A stretch of DNA of 64,000 nucleotides from assembly GCF_018991925.1 (NCBI RefSeq), contig NW_024735554.1, positions 3,365,670 to 3,429,669 of the forward strand. The letters run 5' to 3'. The stretch is from Homarus americanus (Eukaryota > Arthropoda > Malacostraca > Decapoda > Nephropidae). Numbering within the stretch: position 1 is the stretch's first letter; each line of letters opens with the position of its first letter. Made by a program: the position numbers and the translations under genes. The notes under the pieces are model-generated. The model made no database searches. It saw only the letters and a program-made list of their open reading frames with translations, and had not been told where the DNA came from. This document shows, piece by piece, positions 1 to 11,430 of this stretch.

Positions 1-12
1 TCTAAGAGGCAA

Positions 13-338
13 CAGGGGCGGATCCAGGAATATCAAAGGGGATCCAAGAAGTCGTGGGTCGGGGAACATGGCGAGCTCAGCGAGCCCACCCAGCTTCTTT
101 GGGGGGGTATTCCCCCCATTTTTTTTAAAATCTCTGACCAATATCATGGACATTTTGAGGCCATTTTGAAGCCATGTGCGCTTGATATTAGGAAGTATTC
201 TGAGGTCAATAGTAATTACTTTTAACTATACAAAAACGCCTGAGTACAATACTGCTTTAAAGAAAGAGTATTGGAGTTTTCTGATGAAAGGGGGGGGGGG
301 GGTCCGGAGCCCCAGGACCCCCCCTAGATCCGCCCCTG
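13..338. mobile_element. hAT-like MITE (non-autonomous DNA transposon)
   Basis: About 325 bp bounded by imperfect terminal inverted repeats. The left end reads AGGGGCGGATCCAGG (14-28) and the right end CCTAGATCCGCCCCTG (323-338). CAGGGGCGGATC-type ends are typical of hAT-superfamily non-autonomous elements (family knowledge). The inverted similarity also runs a few bases outward (AGAGGCA on both sides), so the true boundary and an 8-bp target duplication cannot be fixed. Just inside are G/C homopolymers (near 103-118 and 290-302). No transposase is encoded; the overlapping 73-codon open frame is not convincing. Confidence 0.65.
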
Positions 339-2976
339 CCTCTAAAGCCTTTTCATTCAAAATTCTCAAACCAAATATAGTTCATTTCCCTTTCTAAATC
401 CAATTTCTCTTCAGATAACTCACTTTCTTCTAAACTTTACTTAAAATTATACTCAATAAAACCTTGCAGGCATGACTTACAAGCTTATCGTTCTAAACTG
501 GGTGCACCCTAAGAACACACATTGTCTGTTGGTAAACATTCTGTTTTCCGTCAGAGAAACGTCTTACACATCATGTTCTGCCATCAACTCTTTGCAGGAA
601 TTAGCCTTAGGTTTAAACAGAAGCTGATTGATTTTAGGATCAAAAGGTCAAATTCCGTAGACACTATAGGTGTATTAGTTACCATTTATTATTTTGAAAA
701 TGTTTAAAGGTTTTTCAATCAATTCAGAAGAACTTACCCTTTATTTTTTTTCACCAAATAGACGGCACAGACTTTATAAGAAATAAGGGAAGTAATTTAC
801 AAGGTTCCTAAATTCGGAGACTAACGTATGATGTAATTTTCTATATGAAATATTAAAAAAGTACAGTTTGTCACCTTCTATCACACGATACCATCAATAA
901 TGTCAAATATAGATTCAAAGTAATTACATGGTGTGGGGAGTGGAGGCGGTCGGGAATGGGTGCCAAGGAGAGTCGGTGAGTGGCCCCTGGGGTGGGCCTC
1001 AGTGGCACCCTCACGTTCAGTGGCACCCTGACCTGTGTCGCGCGCGGTGCCGCCCATACCTCACGCAGGTAAACAAAAGTGGGCACCCGCCACGTGAGGC
1101 GCCACCCTCCCTGCTCTCTCAACTCTGGTTGATAGTTTTCTCCACCAATTGTAAAGCTCACCTGTGTATTTACAAGGTTAATAACTGCAGTAATTAATAA
1201 ATGTACTACAGTGTGTTTGGCAGACTGTGCTGCTTATTAAAACATTTGTAAATTCGGAAAATACAATAGTGTTCGCAGGTGACTTTAAGTCATTTGCTTC
1301 TACAGTGTTGTTGTGATTAGTGTACACACTTGTCTAACATACAGAAAAGTGACCACAAATTTTTGTGATGATCTTCTTAAGTAATCGGAAAATTGATTTA
1401 GTATACAGTGTTTACAAATTTATAATAGACCTTATCAGGTCCGGTAAGATGGACAATGAATGTTGTGGTGTTTTTTGCACAAAAATGTTGGTGTCTTATA
1501 AGTGGGCAAATTAATAAATCCAACATTCACACCACGTGTGTTGAAACGTTTAGTGGTCGAATTACACCAGTAACACTTTAGAATTTTCTTTTGCTGATTT
1601 AATGAAAGTTATAGGCGCTAAATGACACCATGAAAGCGTTAACTTCATCATAAAATACAAGTCAGCACGACGTAGGGGAGGTGAGATCCCCGAGCTGAGG
1701 TGAGGGATGATAGCGACTGTGAAAACATCTGCCGGTTATTGCTGTAGAGGTGGGGAGAGGAGACGGCCCTTCCTCGTAGTGTGGGAGGACTACGAGGGAG
1801 GGTGGAAAGTGACTAGGCGCGAAGTGTTGAGGTGGAGAAGTGTTGACGTGGATAGGTGAAGCGTTGAGGTGAAGTGTTGACGTGGATGGGTGAAGTGTTG
1901 ACGTGGAGAGGTGGAAGTGTTGAGGTGGTGGTGCTGAGGTTAGGGTGAGAGAATTCTGAGAAGAATGTGTCGGGCGCCAGTAGGCAAGTGTTTGATTAAA
2001 GTACATTTTAAGAGGAGTAAATAAACACGACTGTACTAACACGATAACTGATACTAAAGAGAGAGAAAATTTTATTCGAAATTATACGTAGACAGACTGA
2101 AAGAAACGCGCCTGAGTAGTTTGAGACAATAATTATGTATCAATGGATAAAATAAAACATCTATTATGAGACCTTGATCTAAATTTTAAGTATTGTACGG
2201 ATTAATTCACCAACTAGATGGGAAATAAAGTTAAAAATACCTAGAATATAAAGAGTGAGATTTATATATAGCAGTGGGAGTAGAAAGGCGTGCGGGACTG
2301 CGGGTGTTCCTTAGGTCGTGATCACAACAGCAGATAAGGGCAGTGTCTGTTAATTGCTTATTTGATTTAATTTAGTCCCTATTCTAGTCAATGAGGCGTG
2401 GTTGCGTATAAATAGTCTCGACCCTTGAACAAGCTATATACCATTCAGTGTCTTAAGTTTACTTGAACAGTATTAAGTATACATGGTAAGAACACTGGCT
2501 GTTATTCTTTTGTTTAGAAGTTCATAAATCATTCTAAGCAATTATTTACCCCCCCCCCCTAAAAGTGTTTAAAAACGTAACTAAGACTAGATAGATAATA
2601 ATTCTGGGAACGTAGAGAGGAGAAATTGATGATCTGTGAATTCTCGTAAATGCAACAGTAGATTTTCACCAAAAATTTACTATTGCTACAAATTGGAGAT
2701 TCACAGCTGCTACAAAAGAAAACAAAATTGTGGAATTTTATGACAGGTATTGAAGAAACACAACTCTTAAACTAATATTAGCCTTGTAACATATACTTAG
2801 GTTACCCCCCGTTCCCGCCAGAAAAAAAAAACATACTTACCTGACCAATCTTCTGAAAAGTTCAACAGACTGTTTCGGAAATAGTGTCGTGGGTGTTTGA
2901 AGAGACTGACATAAATAGTGAAAACACGTGAGTATTGTGTGTGGTGGACGATTCAGTGAAACAACAGGACAAGATA
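339..2976. other. AT-rich, mostly unique sequence, no recognised gene
   Basis: No frame in this stretch resembles a protein I recognise. The open frames at 871-1197 (both strands) and 1662-2042 (minus) are short, lack family motifs and overlap locally GC-richer or repetitive sequence. A poly-C run lies near 2551. On the minus strand there is a full-consensus splice donor, CAG|GTAAGTATG, with the exon side ending at 2841; taken alone it is compatible with chance. Confidence 0.5.
1821..1930. repeat. Degenerate minisatellite (GAAGTGTTGA(C/G)GTGGA core)
   Basis: Six or so imperfect copies of a GAAGTGTTGAGGTGGA-like unit with variable spacers. It creates the Ser/Thr/Pro/His-rich minus-strand open frame around it, which is therefore not taken as a gene. 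Confidence 0.7.
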
Positions 2977-3078
2977 ATGGCGTCTTCGCTTACGGTGAAG
3001 AGGGAGGCAGAGGAGGCCAGGAGAGAGAGGCAGGCGCTGGAGTTCTGTGCCTCGCCACGCACACAGAAGAAGATCATG
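2977..3078 (+). CDS. Candidate first coding exon of an unidentified host gene
   Basis: ATG at 2977 in the context GATAATGG (A at -3, G at +4) opens 34 codons that end with ATG|GTAAGT, a strong splice donor at 3079, giving a phase-0 exon junction. An in-frame TGA at 2929-2931 puts this ATG first in its frame. The peptide begins MASSLTVKREAEEARRERQ and is highly charged, helix/coiled-coil-like (E/R/A-rich residues 9-21), then FCASPRTQKK. That composition is unlike the chance frames around it. A 34-codon frame plus a six-base donor is not statistically decisive, I see no next exon within the window, and I do not recognise the protein. The alternative is a chance ORF. Confidence 0.4.
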
Positions 3079-3084
3079 GTAAGT
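3079..3084 (+). other. Candidate 5' splice donor GTAAGT
   Basis: Canonical GTAAGT directly after codon 34 of the candidate exon. If real it starts a long first intron covering at least the foldback element downstream. The exon side is ATG rather than the consensus CAG. Confidence 0.35.
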
Positions 3085-3568
3085 GGTTGAGGCCTTAATT
3101 AAGATTTCTCTACCCTTACCTTGGTTTTGTGGTCCCTTGTAAATAAGTTGAGGTACAGTACATGTTGGAGTAAGCATGGATCATGCAGTGTTGCCATTAA
3201 AATTAAATACTGTATGTCTGTACTGTATGTATGTTCATATTATACAGTATTACGAAATAAAGTTAAATTAATGAACAAATATCAGTGATTTATGAAAATA
3301 TTATAAATTAATGATAATATAAATTCCCACAAATTAAAACAAAATACACGAGGTATAGTACTTCATAATTGCTAAAAAATCGAAAATGTTCAAACTAGCT
3401 CATTGCCCATTACCAAAGACCATAATAAGAAAGACAGGAAAGAGTTCACCTCTACCGATAAAACAAACGTGAGCCGCCGAGCTCCTATCAGCGCCATCTG
3501 TTGGCTAACTAAAGCCCGGGCGCCTGAGGGTAGCGGTCCACGTCTCCATGGTAACCAGAGGCCGCGAG
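3085..3568. other. Unrecognised sequence (putative intron)
   Basis: AT-rich to about 3450, then more GC-rich. It contains GCGCCATCTGTTGG at 3491-3504, whose 12-base core GCCATCTGTTGG recurs in the same orientation at 3951-3962, so the pair brackets the foldback element. No coding signal seen. Confidence 0.4.
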
Positions 3569-3885
3569 TGAGCTCGCGTTTAATGTTTTCTCGTTATATA
3601 TCATATAGAATTTACAATGTGATATTGTAGGTGTATGTGTCAGTGTGTGTGTGTGTGTACACATTAAGAACGTCAAGGCAAAGACGTCAAAGTAATACTA
3701 TTACGTGAGTATAGTGATCAAGGCAAAGACGTCAAGGTAATATTATCATCTTGACGTCTTTGCCTTAACGTTCTTAATGTGTACATATGCACACATACAT
3801 ACACATTGACACACATACAATATCACACAGTAAATTCTATATGATCAATGATTTATAACAACGTGAAAACGTTAAACACAAGCTC
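3569..3885. mobile_element. Foldback / long inverted-repeat element
   Basis: Two arms of about 130 bp (3569-3697 and 3745-3885) are reverse complements over most of their length. Landmarks are TCATATAGAATTTAC (left, 3601) against GTAAATTCTATATGA (right, 3830), and ACATTAAGAACGTCAAGG against CCTTAACGTTCTTAATGT. Arms also match beyond these, with GAGCTCGCGTTTAATG outside left against a diverged copy outside right. The loop (3698-3744) carries a further direct copy of AAGGCAAAGACGTCAA. Left arm includes a short (GT)n, right arm an A/C-rich counterpart. No ORF. Most likely a foldback MITE or a recent inverted duplication. Confidence 0.75.
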
Positions 3886-5177
3886 AGGGTGATCTGTGAG
3901 CAGACTCAGTAGTGTGGCACCCGGGTGATAGCGACGCCTCGCACCCTGACGCCATCTGTTGGTCCCGCGGCCAACTATATGTCTACGCGGCGCTGATCAA
4001 ACGAAAGTAAAACAACTTTTTCTAAAATTAATGTCCCATTTTTACGAAACCTCTATGAGAGGTCGAATAATAGTACATCACGAGAACAATCCAATCAAAC
4101 CACATCGATAGCAAGTAACCAACGGCACTGATTAGCTGATCAGGAAAGGTGACCACTGCCGCTGCGCACTTGTTTGCGCATGTCACTCGTCCCATTGGCG
4201 GCAATCGTCACACAGACGTCAATGGTGAGAGTTACAGGTGTACAAACTAACATTTTTCTCGAAATATTGAATATCATCTGTGAAAAAAGAGAAACAACAG
4301 GTGTGTTTGTGTGGGCGCGCGCGCATACAGACGAGAAAACAATGTGTTTAAAGGTCTGGTTCTTAAGACAGAAGACAGTGATGGATTGTTCAATTGACTC
4401 TATAAGAAGGATCAAACAACTGGATATCAAACGTACCAGGTTTAAAATTGTCACTGTTTGGATGGAGAACCAACTGTCAACAGGTAGGCAAACGTATTTT
4501 ATATATTTGGTTACCAATTTGCCCATCTTGTAGCCATTCAACGATTGCCGTTGGTAAAGGTGGAGCAGACTAAGGACTAAACACTAGTCTTTTACCCTTG
4601 GAGCAGACGGCTAACACCACAAGGAATTCTTCGATTTCGTTCATCTTTGGTGCCAGGCTTGGCTATAAAAGGAGGGGAAGACGTACACCCCCCCCCCTAC
4701 TAGCGCTCACTGACGTTAGTTTTGAATCGAATTCCATTTGGTTTATATTGTTTGTATCTTCATATTATATTTTTTTTCACAAGAAAATATTTATTACGCC
4801 AAATTCATGTTTTTATCAAAATAACCGAATAGAGATACTCCTATCAAATATTAGCCAATGGTGTGGAAGATAATTTTTGCCATATAATATGTAATTATTT
4901 TCTTCTTTTAGTAGCCTACACTTACATTAATTTATTAACAAATAAAGTTACAGTTTGAATATTACCCTGGAGGAGACAATCAGGTTGCAGAATTGGCCTA
5001 ATGAAAGGAGTATTTCGTACGTCTGGCGGATCCACGATGCTCGTGGCGCCAAGTTTCAAATATATTGAGATTTTGAAGTTATGAATTAACAGCTAATATC
5101 AATTCTTTCGTTTTAGTCTTTTAAAATATTTGAAGAAATTATGTAGAATAGGTTGGTATACGAGTTTTTTATGAATA
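3886..5177. other. Unrecognised sequence with a TATA-like motif
   Basis: Overlapping open frames on opposite strands at 4140-4541 (133 and 119 codons) have no motif or composition I recognise and are probably chance. A TATAAAAG motif lies at 4664-4671 in GC-rich context, followed by poly-C at about 4690-4698. Nothing downstream supports a gene start, so it is only a candidate core promoter. Confidence 0.35.
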
Positions 5178-5179
5178 AA

Positions 5180-5180
<1 letters not shown>

Positions 5181-5230
<50 letters not shown>

Positions 5231-5275
5231 CGGTTTATTAATAGAGTTGCAGCCGGTGGCTGAAAATATAGACTT
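5181..5275 (-). mobile_element. Retroelement 3' tail with (TTA)n, copy A
   Basis: An (AAT)n tract (5181-5229) followed by about 47 bp that recurs almost identically at 51630-51677 (shared words include AATAGAGTTGCAG and GGTGGCTGAAAATATA). Read on the minus strand this is a retroelement end: CTCTATTAATAAACCG followed by (TTA)n. Microsatellite-tailed LINEs or SINEs end this way (family knowledge). The element probably continues to higher coordinates, where its 5' limit is not visible. Confidence 0.6.
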
Positions 5276-6320
5276 ACATTTGATTTAGACATAATGATAT
5301 AATATGCATTGAATACATTTAGAGGGCTGTACAGTACATAAATCAGGAGTTGTTTATTATTTTAACAATAGTTGGGATGGTGCTGTTCTTATATCTATCG
5401 GTGCGGGCTCTTATGGGCTGTATTTTGTTGTAGTGGCGAACTGCACGAGTTGGGTGGGAGGATATTGGAGAAGTGCCGCAATGAAAGGGCTATATGTAAA
5501 TCCAGCGGGGGAGGGAATAACTGTAATAGTGTAGTGGTGTTATATTTGTGTGGGTTATGTGGTTAGCTTTTGACCATTTATAAAGGAGTTCAAGAAAAGT
5601 TTAACTTTCAATCACCAGAAGACTAGTATCGTTATTTTACTCTATTAACCTCAGCACCTAAAGTTATCATTCACCTATTGTGCATCAATGCTCCAGACAA
5701 TCGTGTACAGATCTTTAGCTTCCGTTTCTCCAAAGACTTAAATTGAAAGCTTTTCCAGATTTTGAAATATTCGGAGATGAAATTTCATCCATTTTTTCTC
5801 AATACATTGTTAGTCATTTAGTGTGCAAAGTGACACACCAGGAATGGGGGGGAGAGCGATGTAGAACAATTAGTTTTCTCCTGCATGTATGTGTTTCGAG
5901 AACTTAAAAACGACAGCTTCACTGATTTGATATTTTAGTAGACTATCTCCACTAACCCCTTCATTAGGGCGACCTCAGGCACAAGGTGTTAATAACATAT
6001 TTCAGAAACGTAATTGACTTTGGTCTTGTGATTATAGTGATAGAAGGATTGATGATTTACTCTAGGTCCGAGGATAACAAGATAGATACTGTGAATCCCG
6101 TAGTTTTACCGTTCACTTCATGTACACTTAACCGAATTGGTGTTGGCTTTTCTTCCGTCCTTAAGATTCCTGTAGCTATTCTGGGTCACCGTTGCTCCTT
6201 CCCACACCTCTTAGTCACCCTATTAACTGCCTTTTTCTTTTTCTTAACAATGTGTCATAAAATTTTTGTACACACACGCGTCACCTTCACAACACGCCTC
6301 GGGCACTGGGGACCTATACT
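5276..6320. other. Unrecognised sequence
   Basis: No recognised coding signal. The first few hundred bases may belong to the minus-strand retroelement whose tail is at 5181-5275. Confidence 0.4.
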
Positions 6321-6374
<54 letters not shown>

Positions 6375-6458
6375 CACACTCCATATAATATAAAACTTAA
6401 AAAGATTATTAACTACAAGTGCCCGATGAAAATAAATAAATAAATAAATAATAAAAAA
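6321..6458. repeat. (CA)n then (AAAT)n microsatellites
   Basis: (CA)n at about 6322-6371 and (AAAT)n at about 6428-6450, separated by unique AT-rich bases. Confidence 0.9.
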
Positions 6459-8496
6459 TACTGTTTTGAAAATGTTTGTAGATATTCACTGAAAAATGAT
6501 AGACCCAAAAACAACACAAAATTCACAAACCCAAAATAAAAAAATACAAATATAGTAAAAAGTAAAACGTTTTCAAAGAGTGAGTTCCCGGAGTTGTGGA
6601 TTCACTCAGCAGGTCGAGGTCGTTCACTGGCGATATTGTGTTTAGACGTGTGGGGGCCTCTCGTTAAGGTATCAGCCGTGTTTACCTTGGCTGCCCCAAC
6701 CTCGCCGCCGACACCTCATCTCCGTAAGATCTCACCCAGTTTCCCTCCAGGTCCAGTATTTTGAAGGAGAGAAGAAGTAGGTGGTGGGGGGGGTAAGTTG
6801 ACGCGAGAGGAAAAATAAGAGATAGTGGAAGGGAATGGAGAGGCACAGGTGAGCATGGCAAGTGGAATGGCGAACATAACCATTGTAGCGGTGAGGGGAG
6901 GGAGGGAGGGAGGATATTGAAAGAGGACTCCTGTAAACCCCACAAATCTTCCTGTTTACTGAACTCCACAACTCCCTGGGGGGCGTTTTTTGTACTGTTA
7001 TTTAGCGTAAATGATTTTCTAACTGATGTTTGTAATTTCGATGTTTGTGTTATGGAATGAGGTGTTATTGTGTGGTGCTATACGTGCAGTCAATGATAAT
7101 TTGAACTTTTCTATGCAAGTATTATTTACATTAGGAGCCGCATGTATTTATATCCTATTTATATGTATGATAATTATTGCATTTTCTACGTGTAATTGCT
7201 AAGACTCGTCGTAAGTGTTACATATTCACTAAAACTTATCCTTAATATTGTAGAAAATATTTCCTTAACTAATTTGTCTACTACATACCTTAGCTAAGAA
7301 TCAAAACGCGTCCTAAGTCCCTACAGCCATTCTCTTCAGTTTTTTCCCTACGTGCTTCTCACATGGTATAACTATTCGTCTTCAAGGAAAGCATCATATT
7401 CTAGGAACCAAGTGACAATGTCAGTACCTTATGTAGTTAGTTAATACATTTTAGTTTGTAAGTCAGCCGGTGCCTTGTTCGGGGAAACCAGATGATAACT
7501 CTTTTAATTCTCCCGACGTTCCTGATGTGTTTGTACTTAGTGGGTCCAGTGTTTACTACAGAAGGGAACCGAAGAGATGAGAAACTTCCCTCAGGTTCTG
7601 TCGGGTCGGTCTGGACACTTCCCGTCGACACTGACCCCAGGGACGAGAAGCAAACTCATTACTGTTAAGTTTGTCACTGCCTGTATGCATGTCTCTGAGG
7701 CACGTGTACAGCAGACCTCTACCCTCGGGGGGTTTCTTATGAAGAACCAGTGTTCCTGTTATAGAGCGTCTTCTTTTTATACTGTCCTGTTCCTCAACCG
7801 ACAAAATCCCCTGGAGCAGTTGTTCCTACATTGCGCCGCGTCAGCACTTACCTCTTTTTTTCTAACAGCGACCTTTTTTACCCCGAGTTTCTGTGTGTTG
7901 ACTTGTATATCGTTGGTTTTATTCTACATCTTCCGTTTTATTGATAGTTTACTTTTTAATGTCCGCTGTTAGTACCTTGGTCCGGGGGCCGCTGGTGAGG
8001 AGGGCTGAGGGATCCCCTGACCGCGCCCCAACACAACACCTCTCCAACTTGCCAACTGACTGCCCTCGGTAACACTGTGGGAGGGGCGGCTGTCTGCTCC
8101 ACCTTCCCAGAGCAGTTTGGCCCCGGGGCTCTCGTGTAGTAAACCCACTATCTTCTGACTGTCGTTAAAGTCTCCCCGCGTTGCTAGGTTAGATGATTCA
8201 CTAAGCTGCTTGTGGATTTGTGGAATGTTATCGTTTAGAAAGTAGGTCGTTTTAAATATTAATCGGTGTATATCCTATCACAATACTTTCCTTCCTCGTG
8301 GTACTCTGACCTCTACTGGACTGTGTGATCTTACCACTGGATGCTCATGGTGTAAAGATCCATTCTTATGCTTTACTCTGTTGTCCCCTGTGTAGTGATA
8401 AGGTCCAAGGTTTTAATATCCTCAGTTCTCTCATCCTGTGATCAGCCGTACCGTGAAAATGTATATGAATTGCTGTGAAGATCTGCCGACAAGATG
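6459..8496. other. Unrecognised sequence, some GC-rich patches
   Basis: Short open frames at 6682-6971 (minus), 7437-7804 (minus) and 7577-7972 (plus) lack recognisable domains. The minus-strand segment near 6682-6770 ends at an AAG|GTAAAC donor-like site and 7960-8180 is GC-rich, but neither is enough to call an exon. No repeats of note. Confidence 0.35.
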
Positions 8497-8909
8497 TATG
8501 GGGTCTGTCTGTACCGGGTCTGTTATGGGATCTGTCTGTACCGGGTCTGTTGTGTGATCTGTCTGTACCGGGTCTGTTATGTGATCTGTCTGTACCGGGT
8601 CTGTTGTGTGATCTATCTGTACCGGGTCTGTTATGGGATCTGTCTGTACCGGGTCTGTTATGGGATCTGTCTGTACCGGGTCTGTTGTGTGATCTATCTG
8701 TACCGGGTCTGTTATGGGATCTGTCTGTACCGGGTCTGTTGTGTGATCTGTCTGTACCGGGTCTGTTATGGGATCTGTCTGTACCGGGTCTGTTATGGGA
8801 TCTGTCTGTACCGGGTCTGTTGTGTGTGATCTGTCTGTACCGGGTCTGTTATAGGATCTGTCTGTACCGGGTCTGTTATGGGATCTGTCTGTACCGGGTC
8901 TGTTGTGTC
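8497..8909. repeat. 27-bp minisatellite
   Basis: About 15 copies of a 27-bp unit with core CTGTCTGTACCGGGTCTGTT. Two unit types alternate irregularly, ending TTATGGGAT or TTGTGTGAT. Because 27 is a multiple of three, 169- and 111-codon frames with 9-residue periodicity run through it; these are repeat artefacts. Confidence 0.95.
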
Positions 8910-8947
8910 CTCATCATTACTGTTCCAGACGTCGCCCACACTCGTGA

Positions 8948-9030
8948 TGGTTGTAACTCCTTGGTTGTAACTCCTTGGTTGTAACTCCTTGGTTGTAACT
9001 CCTTGGTTGTAGTTCCGTAGTTGTAGTTCT
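8948..9030. repeat. 14-bp tandem repeat (TTGGTTGTAACTCC)
   Basis: About four exact copies and two diverged ones (TTGTAGTTC) immediately downstream of the 27-bp array. Confidence 0.9.
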
Positions 9031-9935
9031 CATCTCACACTCAGACCCAGCTGGTACTCGGGCTATGGTCTGTTTTCCACTAAAGAATATAGTTTGTGGT
9101 AATTATATTCTGTACTATTTTTTTTTAATCTTATTATGATGAACATTGTTATTACTTATAAGTAGCGTGTCATTATTTTAAGTTATAAGGCGTGATAACT
9201 AGCCAAGAAAACGAATCTTTATTATCGTTTATTGCCCGGGGTAATTATTATGTGCTTGAGGTGCGTGACGTAATCTATAATCTGTGTCATCTCTTGGCGG
9301 GTAATTTTTTTTCACTCTTGAAGCGGTAAAAACTTGTGTTACTGGCCGGCTAGAGGGCAGCAGAGATAACCCAGCCCGCGACACAGGAGGGAGACAGTGT
9401 AGGAATCTTACCTTGTTCAGTGTTGGACATTTGCTGGTATACTGTCGGATCTCTGGGAATTTATTTTTCTTCTTATTCTTCAATGTTTTTAGACTTGTGT
9501 ATGTGGGTTAGGTCTGAGAATAAATAATTCGTACGTCAGGAAAGTTAATTAAAGAAAACAGATAGATAGATTGATAGATAAGAATAGACTTGACAAAAAT
9601 ACCAATAATAAAAACATTAATAGGTTCAAGAACATGTCTATAAAACTAGCAAGTCATTGTTTACGTTTTTCTGGTAGAGCATGACGAACCTAAAACAAAA
9701 TTCCTCAACTCTTTTTAGCTTTTGTTATTGTGTGTTGTATATGCATTTTTCTTCCGGGGATGCAATTCGATTTCGTCAGTAATAATATGTAATTTTAATA
9801 GAAATATGGCCGCTCCACTTCACAAGGTTTGATTTATAATGATAGTAAATTGGTTCTACAGCGAGCAATAATTGTAGGCCGGCGGGGTGGTGCTAGTTAC
9901 TCACTCTTGACAAATGATGACGTCTGCCCGCTCCG
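9031..9935. other. AT-rich unrecognised sequence
   Basis: No recognised gene or mobile element. The 84-codon minus-strand frame at 9229-9483 has no family features. Confidence 0.4.
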
Positions 9936-10130
9936 CTCTCACACTACACACACACACACACGGTTCTCATACACGGTCACGGTCACCCACACACGCACAC
10001 ACTACCATACAGTTCACGCACACATAACCGGATCACACTTCACAAACTCACGCCTCATGGTACTACTCTACACTCATTCACAACTCACACCCCAACACTT
10101 CACGCCAAAACTTCACACCTTTCAATTTTA
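9936..10130. repeat. CA/CAC-rich low-complexity sequence
   Basis: Imperfect (CA)n and CACAC-rich stretch grading into the 40-bp array. The 100-codon His/Thr-rich frame over it is an artefact of composition. Confidence 0.7.
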
Positions 10131-10788
10131 GCACAAAACTCACACACAATCTCTTCACCCTGTCACACACTATCACACCTCACACACAATCTCTTCACCG
10201 TCACACACTATCACACCTCACACACAATCTCTTCACCGTCACACACTATCACACCTCACACACAATCTCTTCACCGTCACACACTATCACACCTCACACA
10301 CAATCTCTTCACCCTGTCACACACTGTCACACCTCACACACAATCTCTTCACCCTGTCACACACTGTCACACCTCATATACAATCTCTTCACCCTGTCAC
10401 ACACTGTCACATCTCACACACAATCTCTTCACCCTGTCACACACTATCACACCTCACATACAATCTCTTCACCCTGTCACACACTGTTACATCTCATACA
10501 CAATCTCTTCACCCTGTCACACACTATCACACCTCACATACAATCTCTTCACCCTGTCACACACTGTCACATCTCACACACAATCTCTTCACCCTGTCAC
10601 ACACTGTCACACCTCACACACAATCTCTTCACCCTGTCACACACTGTCACATCTCATACACAATCTCTTCACCCTGTCACACACTATCACACCTCACATA
10701 CAATCTCTTCACCCTGTCACACACTGTCACACCTCACACACAATCTCTTCATCCTGTCACACACTGTCACACCTCACGCACACATGCT
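10131..10788. repeat. 40-bp minisatellite
   Basis: About 16 copies of a 40-bp unit with core CAATCTCTTCACCCTGTCAC. The first copies are 38 bp (CCGTCAC in place of CCCTGTCAC), so the array has two length classes sorted in blocks. Confidence 0.95.
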
Positions 10789-10838
10789 CGGTTGCTTCAA
10801 TATTTTACCTCGATCATTAACCAAACTAACTAGATGAA

Positions 10839-10875
10839 GGTTAGGTTAGGTTAGGTTAGGTTAGGTTAGGTTAGG
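10839..10875. repeat. Interstitial telomere-type repeat (TTAGG)7
   Basis: Seven uninterrupted TTAGG copies on the plus strand (10841-10875). TTAGG is the canonical arthropod telomere repeat (established knowledge). It lies just after the 40-bp array, so it is interstitial within this window. Confidence 0.95.
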
Positions 10876-11066
10876 TGTGAAATATCTTGTGTTTACTCTT
10901 CGGAAGTTAATTACACTATCCTCCCAGGTGGTGCGTCAGAGAAGATGTCGGTCTTCTTTGTTCTAGTTGTAATTTAAACTCGCCTTCGTTGCCTAATACA
11001 TATGTAGTGAGCTACGGGAGCCAGTTTAGTTTTAATTAAGTCTTTGGCTAGAGAAACGGTGATGTA

Positions 11067-11277
11067 CAGTCCCCTTCACTAGTGCGTTTACAGGGACTCG
11101 TCAAGCTTTGTGCAGTGTGGCAGCTCTGTGTTTGTTTACATTCGACAGAAGGAAACTCACAATGGGAAACATATTATGGAATCAAATTAAAACAATATTA
11201 AAACAAATATCTCAATATAATGATTTGTGGAATGTTTATATGGCGAGTCCCTGTAAACGCACTAGTGAAGGGGACTG
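11067..11277. mobile_element. TA-flanked MITE (Tc1/mariner-type)
   Basis: A 211-bp element with near-perfect inverted termini of about 38 bp. The left end begins CAGTCCCCTTCACTAGTGCG and the right end is CGCACTAGTGAAGGGGACTG. Both ends are flanked by TA (11065-11066 and 11278-11279), the target duplication of the Tc1/mariner superfamily. The AT-rich interior has no ORF. Confidence 0.8.
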
Positions 11278-11430
11278 TACCTAGGCTATATGACCAGCCC
11301 CTGTAAACGCACTAGTGAAGGGGACTGTACCTAGGCTACATGACCAGCCCCTGTAAACGCACTAGTGAAGGGGACTGTACCTAGGCTATATGACGAGCCC
11401 CTGTAAAGGCGCTAGCGAAGGGGACTGTAC
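11240..11430. repeat. 50-bp tandem array built from the MITE right end
   Basis: Four copies with exact 50-bp spacing; GGGACTGTAC ends at 11280, 11330, 11380 and 11430. Each unit holds the right inverted terminus plus a CTAGGCTATATGACCAG linker. The first three copies are almost identical and the fourth is diverged (AAAGGCGCTAGCG). The MITE terminus has been tandemly amplified. Confidence 0.9.

Noticed and set aside
4140..4541. 133- and 119-codon frames on opposite strands
   Set aside because: Non-repetitive, but no domain, no codon bias and mutually overlapping; chance is the simplest explanation.
4664..4671. TATAAAAG core promoter
   Set aside because: A single short motif with no gene start downstream; kept only as a note in the region entry.
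6680..6790. Minus-strand exon ending at AAG|GTAAAC
   Set aside because: No reliable acceptor and no recognisable protein family.
7577..7972. 131-codon frame with a hydrophobic C-terminal half
   Set aside because: Hydrophobicity reflects T-rich sequence; no motif or splice context to support a membrane protein.
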